Source of the DNA: Zea mays
Lineage: Eukaryota; Streptophyta; Magnoliopsida; Poales; Poaceae
Assembly (NCBI RefSeq): GCF_902167145.1
Contig: NC_050100.1
Coordinates: 189,279,439 to 189,343,438, forward strand
DNA length: 64,000 nucleotides
Direction of reading: 5' to 3'
This document shows positions 10,451-21,884 of this stretch, in pieces (within the stretch, counting starts at the first letter, position 1; each line of letters begins with the position of its first letter). The position numbers and the translations under genes are program-made. The notes under the pieces are model-generated. The model saw nothing but the letters and a program-made list of their open reading frames with translations. It had not been told where the DNA came from and made no database searches.

Positions 10451-13144
10451 ATGTCGGGAGATCACGCCAAGAAGGAGATGGAGACCGGCGAAAAGCCCAC
10501 TACAAGCCACGGGAGCACTTCATCGGAAGAGTCCCGCACCAAAAGGAGGGAGAAGAAGAAGAGCTCCTCCAACAAAGGGAAGGAGAAGAAATCTTCTTCT
10601 CACCACAAAGAGAAGAAGGAAAAATCTTCTTCCCACAAGCCGCATCGGAAAGGCGACAAGCACAAGAGGATGAGGAAGGTGGTCTACTACGAGACCGACA
10701 CTTCATCAACATCGACCTCCGACTCCGATGCGCCCTCCGTCACTTCTAAGCGCCAAGAGCGCAAGAAGTATAGTAAGATCCCCCTACGCTACCCTCGCAT
10801 TTCCAAACATACACCTTTACTTTCCGTCCCATTAGGCAAACCACCAACTTTTGATGGTGAAGATTACGCTAGGTGGAGCGATTTAATGCGATTTCATCTA
10901 ACCTCGCTCCACAAAAGTATATGGGATGTTGTTGAGTTTGGTGCACAGGTACCATCGGTAGGGGATGAAAACTATGATGAGGATGAGGTGGCCCAAATCG
11001 AGCACTTCAACTCTCAAGCAACAACAATACTCCTCGCCTCTCTAAGTAGAGAGGAGTATAACAAAGTACAAGGGTTGAAGAGTGCCAAGGAGATTTGGGA
11101 TGTGCTCAAAACCGCGCACGAAGGAGACGAACTCACCAAGATCACCAAGCGGGAAACGATCGAGGGGGAGCTCGGTCGGTTCCGGCTTCGCAAAGGGGAG
11201 GAGCCACAACACATGTACAACCGGCTCAAGACCTTGGTAAATCAAGTGCACAACCTCGGGAGCGTAAAATGGGATGACCACGAGATGGTTAAGGTTATTC
11301 TAAGATCTCTTATTTTCCTTAACCCTACTCAAGTTCAATTAATCCGTGGTAATCCTAGATATACTAAAATGACCCCCGAGGAAGTTATCGGGAATTTTGT
11401 GAGTTTTGAATGCATGATCGAAGGCTCGAGGAAGATCAACGAGCTTGATGATGCCACCACATCCGAAGCTCAACCCGTTGCATTCAAAGCAACGGAGGAG
11501 AAGAAGGAGGAGTCTACACCAAGTCGACAACCAATCGACGCCTCCAAGCTTGACAATGAGGAGATGGCGCTCGTCATCAAGAGCTTCCGCCAAATCCTCA
11601 AACAAAGGAGGGGGAAAGACTACAAGTCCCGCTCCAAGAAGGTTTGCTACAAATGTGGTAAGCCCGGTCATTTTATTGCTAAATGTCCTATATCTAGTGA
11701 CAGTGACTGAGGCAACGACAAGAAGGGGAGAAGAAAGGAGAAGAAAAGGTACTACAAGAAGAAGGGCGGCGATGCCCATGTTTGTCGGGAATGGGATTCC
11801 GACGAGGGCTCAAGCGACTCCTCCGACGACGAGGACGCCGCCAACATCGCCGTCACCAAGGGACTTCTCTTCCCCAACGTCGGCCACAAGTGCCTCATGG
11901 CAAAGGACGGCAAAAAGAAGGTTAAATCTAAATCCTCCACAAAATATGAATCCTCTAGTGATGACAATGCTAGTGATGAGGAAGATAATTTGCGTACTCT
12001 TTTTGCCAACCTTAACATGGAACAAAAAGAGAAATTAAATGAATTGATTAGTGCTATTCATGAAAAAGATGATCTTTTGGACTCCCAAGAGGATTGTCTA
12101 ATTAAAGAAAACAAGAAACATGTTAAGGTTAAAAAGGCTTATGCTCTAGAAGTAGAAAAATGTGAAAAATTATCTAGTGAGCTAAGCACTTGCCGTGAGA
12201 TGATTGACAATCTTAGGAATGAAAATGCTATTTTAAATGCTAAGGTTGATTCACATGTTTGTAATGTTTCAATTCCCAATCTTAGAGATGATAATGTTGA
12301 CTTGCTTGCTAAGATTGATGAATTGAATGTATCTCTTGCTAGCCTTAGATTAGAGAATGAAAATTTAATTGCTAAGGCTAAAGATTTTGATGTTTGCAAA
12401 GTTACAATTTCCAATCTTAAAGATAAAAATGATATTCTTCATGCTAAGATTGTGGAACTTGATTCTTGCAAACCCTCTACATCTACCATTAAGCATGTCA
12501 CTATTTGTGCTAGATGTAGAGATATTGATGTTAATGCTATTCATGATCACATGATCTTAATTAAGCAACAAAATGATCATATAGCTAAACTTGATGCTAA
12601 AATTGCCGAGCACAACTTAGAAAATGAGAAATTTAAATTTGCTCGTAGCATGCTTTATAATGGGAGACGCCCTGGCATTAAGGATGGCATTGGCTTCCAA
12701 AGGGGAGACAATGTCAAAATTAGTGCCCCTCCTAAAAGATTGTCAAATTTTGTTAAGGGCAAGGCTCCCATGCCTCAGGATAACGAGGGTTACATTTTAT
12801 ACCCTGCCGGTTATCCCGAGGACAAAATTAGGAAAATTCATTCTAAGAAGTCTCACTCTGGTTCTAACCATGCTTTTATGTATAAGAGTGAGACATCTAG
12901 TTCTAGGCAACCAACCCGTGCCAAGTTGCCTAAGAAGAAAATTCCTAATGCATCAAATGATCATGCCATTTCTTTTAAAACTTTTGATGCTTCTTATGTG
13001 CTTACTAACAAATCCGGCAAGGTCGTTGCCAAGTTTGTCGGGGGCAAACACAAGGGCTCCAAGACTTGTGTTTGGGTACCCAAAGTTCTTGTTTCTAATG
13101 CCAAAGGACCCAAAACAGTTTGGGTACCTAAAGTCAAGAACTAA
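10451..13144 (+). pseudogene. gag of element B, one in-frame stop
   Basis: This is a homologue of the 897-codon gag of element C. The ATG is at 10,451. The order is a Ser/Lys-rich N terminus, a UBN2-type gag core ([40 protein letters not shown]), a CCHC knuckle (CYKCGKPGHFIAKC) and a long coiled-coil-like C-terminal part. The frame is broken by TGA at 11,708-11,710, where element C has CGA. This CGA to TGA change fits deamination of a methylated CG. The frame then continues open to TAA at 13,142-13,144. Read from the first ATG, the product would stop just after the zinc knuckle. Confidence 0.9.
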
Positions 13145-13157
13145 ATTTGTTTTGTAG

Positions 13158-13738
13158 GTTTATGCATCCGGGGGCTCAAGTTGGATACTCGACAGCGGGT
13201 GCACAAACCACATGACCGGGGAGAAAAGGATGTTCTCCTCATATGAGAAAAACCAAGACCCCCAACGAGCTATCACATTCGGGGATGGAAATCAAGGTTT
13301 GGTCAAAGGATTGGGTAAAATTGCTATATCTCCTGACCATTCTATTTCAAATGTTTTTCTTGTAGATTCTTTAGATTACAACTTGCTTTCTGTTTCCCAA
13401 TTATGTCAAATGGGCTACAACTGTCTTTTTACTGATGTAGGTGTCACTGTCTTTAGAAGAAGTGATGATTCAATAGCATTTAAGGGTGTGTTAGAGGGTC
13501 AGCTATACTTAGTAGATTTTGATAGAGCTGAGCTCGACACATGCTTAATTGCTAAGACTAACATGGGTTGGCTCTGGCACCGCCGACTAGCCCATGTTGG
13601 GATGAAGAATCTTCATAAGCTTCTAAAGGGAGAACACATTTTAGGATTAACAAATGTTCATTTTGAGAAAGACAGGATTTGTAGCGCATGCCAAGCAGGG
13701 AAGCAAGTTGGCACTCATCATCCACACAAGAACATAAT
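13158..13738 (+). CDS. pol of element B, upstream part (protease and integrase zinc domain)
   Basis: The frame opens with no ATG, right after TAG at 13,155-13,157, and lies +1 to gag. It encodes the protease ([10 protein letters not shown]) and the integrase HHCC domain ([10 protein letters not shown] ... CSACQAGKQ). It is interrupted at 13,738 by element C. The remainder resumes in the same frame at 23,209, so pol was continuous before C inserted. Confidence 0.92.
13734..13738. repeat. Target-site duplication of element C (left copy, ATAAT)
   Basis: ATAAT abuts the TG of the left LTR of C and is repeated at 23,204-23,208 right after the CA of the right LTR. Confidence 0.93.
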
Positions 13739-15058
13739 TGATAGTCGCCTAGAGGGGGGGGTGAATAGGGCGAAACTGAAATTTACAAATATAAACACAA
13801 CTACAAGCCGGGTTAGCGTTAGAAATATAAATGAGTCCGAGAGAGAGGGCGCAAAACAAATCCCAAGCGAATAAGCAAGAGAGACACGGAGATTTGTTTT
13901 ACCGAGGTTCGGTTCTTGCAAACCTACTCCCCGTTGAGGAGGCCACAAAGGCCGGGTCTCTTTCAACCCTTCCCTCTCTCAAACGGTCCCTCGGACCGAG
14001 TGAGCTTCTCTTCTCTAATCAAAGCCGGGAACAAAACTTCCCCGCAAGGGCCACCACACAATTGGTGCCTCTTGCCTTGATTACAATGGAGTGTGATCTC
14101 AAGAACAAGTGAGAAAGAAAAGAAGCAATCCAAGCGCAAGAGCTCAAATGAACACGGCAAATCACTCTCACTAGTCACTAGGGCTTTGTGTGGAATTGGA
14201 GAGGATTTGATCTCTTTAGTGTGTCTAGAATTGAATGCTAGAGCTCTTGTAGTAGTTGAGAAGTGGAAAACTTGGATGCAATGAATGGTGGGGTGGTTGG
14301 GGTATTTATAGCCCCAACCACCAAACTTGACCGTTGGCTGGAGGCGTCTGCTCGATGGCGCACCGGACAGTCCGGTGCACACCGGACAGTCCGGTGCCCC
14401 TGCCACGTCATCACTGCCGTTGGATTCTGACCGTTGGAGCTTCTGACTTGTGGGCCCTCCTGGGTGTCCGGTGCACACCGGACATGTACTGTTTGATGTC
14501 CGGTGCACCGGCATGGGCGTGCCTGACGTCTGCGCGCGCTGCGCGCGCAATAAATGCACCGCAGGGAGCCGTTGGCGCCGCAGAGAGACGTTGCTCCGCT
14601 GGCACACCGGACAGTCCGGTGCACACCGGACAGTCCGGTGAATTTTAGCGGAGCGGCTGTCGCGCGAACCCGAGGCTGGCGAGTTCCTGAGGCCGACTTC
14701 CCTTGGCGCACCGGACACTGTCCGGTGTACACCGGACAGTCCGGTGAATTATAGCCAAGTCGCCTTGGAATTTCCCGAAGGTGGCGAGTTGGAGTCTGAG
14801 TCCCCTGGTGCACCGGACAGGTACTGTTCACTGTCCGGTGGCACACCGGACAGTCCGGTGCGCCAGACCAGGGGTGCCTTCGGTGCCCCTTTGCTCCTTT
14901 GTTGAATCCAAAACTTGGTCTTTTTATTGGCTAAGTGTGAACCTTTTACACCTGTATATACTATACACTTGGGCAAACAAGTTAGTCCAAAGATTTGTGT
15001 TGGGCAATTCAACCACCAAAATTATATAGGAACTAGGTGTAAGCCTAATTCCCTTTCA
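13739..15058 (-). repeat. 3' LTR of element C
   Basis: The 1320-bp LTR runs TGATAGTCGCC...CCCTTTCA. Apart from one extra G in the poly-G run at about 13,754-13,761 and one substitution (CCAAGTCG versus CCGAGTCG near 14,757), I see no difference from the 5' LTR at 21,885-23,203. A minus-strand purine tract (AAAAAGGGGGAGAT) abuts its inner end. Confidence 0.95.
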
Positions 15059-15889
15059 ATCTCCCCCTTTTTGGTGATTGATGCCAATACAAACCAAAGC
15101 AAATATAGAAGTGCATAATTGAACTAGTTTGCATAATGTAAGTGTAAAGGTTGCTTGGAATTGAGCCAATAAAACTACTTACAAGATATGCATGGAATGT
15201 TTCTTTCTTATTTAACATTTTGGACCACGTTTGCACCACTTGTTTTGTTTTTGCAAAACCTTTTGTAAATCCATTTCAAAGATCTTTTGCAAATAGTCAA
15301 AGGTAAATAAATAAGAGTTTGCAAAAGCATTTTCAAGATTTGAAATTTCCTCCCCCTGTTTCAAATGCTTTTCCTTTGACTAAACAAAACTCCCCTAAAA
15401 GAGATCCACCTCTTAGTGTTCAAGAGGGTTTTGATATACCATTTTTGAAATACTACTTTCTCCCCCTTTTGAACACAATAGGATACCCATTGATAAATAC
15501 TTTTGGAAAGCACTAAGTTTTTGAAATTGGTGGTGGTGCGGTCCTTTTGCTTTGGGCTCATTTCTCCCCCTTTTTGGCATGAATCGCCAAAAACGGAATC
15601 ATTAGAGCCCTTAAAGTAATTTCTTCCCCTTTGGTCAAAAGTAAATGAGTTAAGATTATACCAAAGACGAAGTCCTTTTCCTTGATGCTCATTTCTCCCC
15701 AAGGAATAGAGAGTTGCTTGGAGTGATGGCGAAGTATGAGTTACAGAGTGGAAGCCTTTGTCTTCGCCGAAGACTCCAATTCCCTTTCAATATACCTATG
15801 ACTTGGTTTGGAATAGACTTGAAAACACATTAGTCATAGCATATAAAAGAGATATGATCAAAGGTATTTAAATGAGCTATGTGTGCAAG

Positions 15890-18800
15890 CTAGCAAAAGA
15901 AATTTCTAGAATCAAGAATATTGAGCTCATGCCTAAGTCTGGTAAAAGTTTGTTCATCAAGAGGCTTGGTAAAGATATCGGCTAATTGATCTTTAGTATT
16001 AATGTAAGAAATCTCGATATCTCCCTTTTGTTGGTGATCCCTAAGAAAATGATACCGAATGGCTATGTGCTTAGTGCGGCTATGCTCGACGGGATTGTCG
16101 GCCATTTTAATTGCACTCTCATTATCACATAGCAAAGGGACTTTGGTTAATTTGTAACCGTAGTCCCGCAGGGTTTGCCTCATCCAAAGCAATTGCGCGC
16201 AACAATGTCCTGCGGCAATGTACTCGGCTTCGGCGGTGGAAAGAGCGACCGAATTTTGCTTCTTTGAAGCCCAAGACACCAAGGATCTTCCCAAGAACTG
16301 GCAAGTCCCCGATGTGCTCTTCCTATTGATTTTGCACCCCGCCCAATCGGCATCCGAATAACCAAGTAAATCAAATGTGGATCCCCGAGGGTACCAAAGC
16401 CCAAACTTAGGGGTATAAGCCAAATATCTCAAGATTCGTTTTACGGCCGTAAGGTGGGATTCCTTAGGGTCGGATTGGAATCTTGCACACATGCAAACGG
16501 AAAGCATAATGTCCGGTCGAGATGCACATAAATAAAGCAATGAACCAATCATCGACCGGTATACCTTTTGATCCACGGACTTACCTCCCGTGTCGAGATC
16601 GAGATGCCCATTAGTTCCCATGGGTGTCTTGATGGGTTTGGCATCCTTCATCCCAAACTTAGCAAGAATGTCTTGAGTGTATTTCGTTTGGCTAATGAAG
16701 GTGCCCTCTTGGAGTTGCTTGACTTGGAATCCTAGAAAATACTTCAACTCCCCCATCATCGACATCTCGAATTTCTGTGTCATGATCCTACTAAACTCTT
16801 CACATGTAGACTCGTTAGTAGACCCAAATATAATATCATCAACATAAATTTGGCATACAAACAAGTCATTTTCAAGAGTTTTAGTAAAGAGTGTAGGATC
16901 GGCCTTGCCGACTTTGAAGCCATTAGCAATAAGGAAATCTCTAAGGCATTCATACCATGCTCTTGGGGCTTGCTTGAGCCCATAAAGCGCCTTAGAGAGC
17001 CTATAGACATGATTAGGATACTCACTGTCTTCAAAGCCGGGAGGTTGCTCAACATAGACCTCTTCCTTGATCGGTCCATTGAGGAAGGCACTTTTCACGT
17101 CCATTTGATAGAGCTTAAAGCCATGGTAAGTAGCATAGGCCAATAATATGCGAATTGACTCAAGCCTAGCTACGGGTGCATAGGTTTCACCGAAATCCAA
17201 ACCTTCGACTTGTGAATACCCTTTGGCTACGAGTCGAGCTTTGTTCCTTGTCACCACACCATGCTCATCTTGCTTGTTGCGGAAGACCCATTTGGTTCCT
17301 ACAACATTTTGGTTAGGACGTGGAACTAAATGTCATACCTCGTTCCTCGTGAAATTGTTGAGCTCCTCTTGCATCGCCACTACCCAATCCGAATCTTGGA
17401 GTGCTTCCTCTATCCTGTGTGGCTCAATAGAGGAAACAAAAGAGTAATGTTCACAAAAATGTGCAACCCGAGATCGAGTAGTTACCCCCTTATGAATGTC
17501 GCCGAGGATGGTGTCGACGGGGTGATCTCGTTGGATTGCTTGGTGGACTCTTGGGTGTGGCGGCCTTTGCTCTTCATCCTCCTTGTCTTCCTCATTTGTA
17601 TCTCCCCCTTGATTATTGCTATCATCTTGAGGTGGCTCATTTGCTTGATCTTCTACTTCATCAACTTGAGCTTCATCCTCATTTTGAGTTGGTGGAGATG
17701 CTTGCATGGAGGAGGATGGTTGATCTTGTGCAATTGGAGGCTCTTCGGATTCCTTAGGACACACATCCCCAATGGACATGTTCCTTAGCGCGATGCATGG
17801 AGCCTCTTCTTCACCTATCTCATCAAGATCAACTTGCTCTACTTGAGAGCCGTTAGTCTCATCAAACACAACGTCACAAGAAACTTCAACAAGTCCTGAG
17901 GACTTGTTAAAGACTCTATATGCCCTTGTGTTTGAGTCATATCCTAGTAAAAAGCCTTCTACAGTTTTAGGAGCAAATTTAGATTTTCTACCTCTCTTAA
18001 CAAGAATAAAGCATTTGCTACCAAAAACTCTAAAGTATGAAATGTTGGGCTTTTTACCGGTTAGGAGTTCATATGATGTCTTCTTGAGGATTTGGTGAAG
18101 ATATAACCGGTTGATGGCGTAGCAAGCGGTGTTGACCGCCTCCGCCCAAAACCGATCCGAAGTCTTGTATTCATCAAGCATGGTTCTTGCCATGTCCAAA
18201 AGAGTTCTATTCTTCCTCTCCACTACACCATTTTGTTGAGGCGTGTAGGGAGAAGAGAACTCATGCTTGATGCCTTCCTCCTCAAGAAAGCCTTCAATTT
18301 GAGAGTTCTTGAACTCCGTCCCGTTGTCGCTTCTTATTTTCTTGATCCTTAAGCCGAACTCATTTTGAGCCCGTCTCAAGAATCCCTTTAAGGTTTCTTG
18401 GGTTTGAGATTTTTCCTGTAAAAAGAATACCCAAGTGAAGCGAGAATAATCATCCACAATAACAAGACAATACTTACTCCCGCCGATGCTTATGTAAGCA
18501 ATCGGGCCGAATAGATCCATGTGGACTAGCTCAAGCGGCCTGTCGGTCGTCATGATGTTCTTGTGTGGATGATGGACTCCAACTTGCTTCCCCGCCTGGC
18601 ATGCGCTACAAATCCTGTCTTTCTCAAAATGTACATTTGTTAATCCTAAAATGTGCTCTCCCTTTAGAAGCTTATGGAGATTCTTCATCCCAACATGAGC
18701 TAGTCGGCGGTGCCAGAGCCAACCCATGTTAGTCTTAGCAATTAAACAAGTGTCGAGTTCAGCTCTATTAAAATCTACCAAGTATAGCTGACCCTCTAAC

Positions 18801-19132
18801 ACTCCCTTAAATGCTATTGAATCATCACTTCTTCTAAAGACAGTGACACCTACATCAGTGAATAGACAGTTGTAGCCCATTTGACATAACTGGGATACGG
18901 AAAGCAAATTGTAATCTAAAGAATCTACAAGAAAAACATTGGAAATAGAATGGTCAGGAGATATAGCAATTTTACCAAGTCCTTTGACCAAACCTTGATT
19001 TCCATCCCCGAATGTGATAGCTCGTTGGGGATCTTGGTTTTTCTCATATGAGGAGAACATCCTTTTCTCCCCGGTCATGTGGTTTGTGCACCCGCTGTCG
19101 AGTATCCAACTTGAGCCCCCGGATGCATAAAC
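15890..19132 (-). pseudogene. pol of element C, one nonsense codon
   Basis: The pol frame opens after TAG (19,135-19,133) and reads protease ([10 protein letters not shown]), integrase (HHCC, then [13 protein letters not shown] and the [11 protein letters not shown]lu) and the variable linker. It meets TGA at 17,335-17,333, where element B has TGG (Trp). The frame then continues open through RT, with YVDD intact in [13 protein letters not shown], RNase H ([10 protein letters not shown]) and the TKPLDE end, to 15,890. Protease and integrase could still be made as a truncated product, but RT and RNase H lie beyond the stop. The lesion must be very recent, because the LTRs are almost identical. 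Confidence 0.93.
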
Positions 19133-19145
19133 CTACAAAACAAAT

Positions 19146-21836
19146 TTAGTTCTTGACTTTAGGTACCCAAACGGTTTTGGGTCCTTTGGCATTAGAAACA
19201 AGAACTTTGGGTATCCAAACACAAGTCTTGGAATCCTTGTGTTTGCCCCCAACAAATTTGGCAACTACCTTGCCGGATTTGCTAGTAAGCACATAAGATG
19301 CATCAAAAGTTTTAAATGAAATGGCATGATCATTTGATGCATTAGGAATTTTCTTCTTAGGCAACTTAGCATGGGTTGGTTGCCTAGAGCTAGATGTCTC
19401 ACCCTTATACATATAAGCATGATTAGGGCCAGAGTGAGACTTCCTAGAATGAATCTTTCTAATTTTGCTCTCAGGATAGCCGGCAGGGTACAAAATGTAA
19501 CCCTCGTTATCCTGAGGCATGGGAGCCTTGCCCTTAACAAAGTTAGATAAGTTCTTTGGAGGAGCATTAAGTTTGACATTGTCTCCCCTTTGGAAGCCAA
19601 TGCCATCCTTAATGCCAGGGCGTCTCCCATTATAAAGCATGCTACGAGCAAATTTAAATTTCTCATTTTCTAGATTGTGCTCGGCAATTTTAGCATCTAA
19701 TTTTGCTATATGATCATTTTGTTGTTTAATTAAAGCCATATGATCAAGAATAGCATTAACATCAATATCTCTACATCTAGTGCAAATAGAAACATGCTCA
19801 AGATTAGATGTAGAGGGTTTGCAAGATTTAAGTTCTACAACCTTAGCATGCAACATTTCATTCTTAGTTCTAAGGTCGGAAATAGTAGCATTGCAAACAT
19901 TAAAATCTTTAGCCTTAGCAATTAAATTTTCATTCTCTAATCTAAGGCTAGCAAGAGATGCATTCAATTCATCAATCTTAGCAAGCAAGTCAATGTTATC
20001 ATCTCTAAGATTGGGAATTGAAACATTACAAACATGTGAATCAACCTTAGCATTTAAAATAGCATTTTCATTTCTAAGGTTGTTAATCATCTCACGGCAA
20101 GTGCTTAGCTCACTAGACAATTTTTCACATTTTTCTACTTCTAGAGCATAAGCCTTTTTAACCTTAACATGTTTCTTGTTTTCTTTAATTAGACAATCCT
20201 CTTGGGAGTCCAAAAGGTCATCCTTTTCATGAATAGCACTAACTAATTCATTTAACTTTTCTTTTTGAGCTATGTTAAGGTTGGCAAAAAGGGAACGCAA
20301 ATTATCCTCCTCATCACTAGCATTATCATCACTAGAAGATTCATATTTAGTGGAGGAGTTGGATTTAACCTTCTTCTTTTTGCCGTCCTTTGCCATGAGG
20401 CACTTGTGGCCGACGTTGGGGAAGAGGAGTCCCTTGGTGACAGCGATGTTGGCGGCGTCCTCGTCGTCGGAGGAGTCGCTTGAGCTTTCGTCGGAATCCC
20501 ATTCCCGACAAACATGGGCATCGCCGCCCTTCTTCTTGTAGTACCTTTTCTTCTCCTTTCTTCTCCCCTTCTTGTCGTCGCCTCGGTCACTGTCACTAGA
20601 TATAGGACATTTAGCAATAAAATGACCGGGCTTACCACACTTGTAGCAAACCTTCTTGGAGCGGGACTTGTAGTCCTTCCCCCTCCTTTGCTTGAGGATT
20701 TGGCGGAAGCTCTTGATGACGAGCGCCATTTCCTCATTGTCGAGCTTGGAGGCGTCTATTGGTTGTCTACTTGGTGTAGACTCCTCCTTCTTCTCCTCCG
20801 TTGCCTTGAATGCAACGGGTTGGGCTTCGGATGGGTCGCCAAGCTCGTTGATTTTCCTCGAGCCTTCTATCATGCACTCAAAACTTACAAAATGCCCGAT
20901 AACTTCCTCGGGGGTCATTTTAGTATATCTAGGATTACCACGAATCAATTGAACTTGAGTGGGATTAAGAAAAATGAGAGATCTTAAAATAACATTTACC
21001 ACTTCGTGGTCATCCCACTTCTTGCTCCCGAGGTTGCGCACTTGGTTCACCAAGGTCTTGAGCCGGTTGTACATGTGTTGTGGCTCCTCCCCTTTGCGAA
21101 GCCGGAACCGACCGAGCTCCCCCTCGATCGTTTCCCGCTTGGTGATCTTGGTGAGCTCATCTCCTTCGTGCGCGGTTTTGAGCACATCCCAAATCTCCTT
21201 AGCGCTCTTCAACCCTTGTACTTTGTTATACTCCTCTCTACTTAGAGAGGCGAGGAGTATTGTCGTTGCTTGTGAGTTGAAGTGCTCGATTTGGGCCACC
21301 TCATCCTCATCATAGTTTTCATCCCCTACCGACGGTACCTGTGCACCAAACTCAACAACATCCCATATACTTTTGTGGAGCGAGATTAGATGAAATCGCA
21401 TTAAATCGCTCCACCTAGCGTAATCTTCACCATCAAAAGTTGGTGGTTTGCCTAATGGGACGGAAAGTAAAGGAGTATGTTTGGAGATGCGAGGGTAGCG
21501 TAGGGGAATCTTACTATACTTCTTGCGCTCTTGGCGCTTAGAAGTGACGGAGGGCGCATCGGAGTCGGAGGTCGATGTTGATGAAGTGTCGGTCTCGTAG
21601 TAGACCACCTTCCTCATCCTCTTGTGCTTGTCGCCTTTCCGATGCGGCTTGTGGGAAGAAGATTTTTCCTTCTTCTCTTTGTGATGAGAAGAAGATTTCT
21701 TCTCCTTCCCTTTGTTGGAGGAGCTCTTCTTCTTCTCCCTCCTTTTGGTGCGGGACTCTTCCGATGAAGTGCTCCCTTGGCTTGTAGTGGGCTTTTCGCC
21801 GGTCTCCATCTCCTTCTTGGCGTGATCTCCCGACAT
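19146..21836 (-). CDS. gag of element C, intact
   Basis: This is an intact frame of about 896 codons. The ATG at 21,836 is chosen over the preceding GTG. The N-terminal 90 residues are rich in Lys and Ser (KEKKEKSSSHKPHRKG). The UBN2-type core follows, then a CCHC knuckle (CYKCGKPGHFIAKC) around residue 395. An acidic, Ser-rich stretch (ESSSDSSDDEDAAN) and a long heptad-like region with repeated NLRxxN words suggest a coiled coil. It ends with TAA at 19,148-19,146, just before the pol frame, which is +1. The product would assemble the virus-like particle. It is the only undamaged gag of the Ji-like type here. Confidence 0.93.
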   Translation of the reverse strand: MSGDHAKKEMETGEKPTTSQGSTSSEESRTKRREKKKSSSNKGKEKKSSSHHKEKKEKSSSHKPHRKGDKHKRMRKVVYYETDTSSTSTSDSDAPSVTSKRQERKKYSKIPLRYPRISKHTPLLSVPLGKPPTFDGEDYARWSDLMRFHLISLHKSIWDVVEFGAQVPSVGDENYDEDEVAQIEHFNSQATTILLASLSREEYNKVQGLKSAKEIWDVLKTAHEGDELTKITKRETIEGELGRFRLRKGEEPQHMYNRLKTLVNQVRNLGSKKWDDHEVVNVILRSLIFLNPTQVQLIRGNPRYTKMTPEEVIGHFVSFECMIEGSRKINELGDPSEAQPVAFKATEEKKEESTPSRQPIDASKLDNEEMALVIKSFRQILKQRRGKDYKSRSKKVCYKCGKPGHFIAKCPISSDSDRGDDKKGRRKEKKRYYKKKGGDAHVCREWDSDESSSDSSDDEDAANIAVTKGLLFPNVGHKCLMAKDGKKKKVKSNSSTKYESSSDDNASDEEDNLRSLFANLNIAQKEKLNELVSAIHEKDDLLDSQEDCLIKENKKHVKVKKAYALEVEKCEKLSSELSTCREMINNLRNENAILNAKVDSHVCNVSIPNLRDDNIDLLAKIDELNASLASLRLENENLIAKAKDFNVCNATISDLRTKNEMLHAKVVELKSCKPSTSNLEHVSICTRCRDIDVNAILDHMALIKQQNDHIAKLDAKIAEHNLENEKFKFARSMLYNGRRPGIKDGIGFQRGDNVKLNAPPKNLSNFVKGKAPMPQDNEGYILYPAGYPESKIRKIHSRKSHSGPNHAYMYKGETSSSRQPTHAKLPKKKIPNASNDHAISFKTFDASYVLTSKSGKVVAKFVGGKHKDSKTCVWIPKVLVSNAKGPKTVWVPKVKN

Positions 21837-21871
21837 CACTTCGAGCGGTTAGGCTCTAATGAAGCACCGGG

Positions 21872-21882
21872 CTCTGATACCA
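21872..21882 (-). promoter_or_regulatory. primer-binding site of element C
   Basis: The minus strand reads TGGTATCAGAG two bases inside the 5' LTR end, complementary to initiator tRNA-Met. Confidence 0.9.
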
Positions 21883-21884
21883 AT

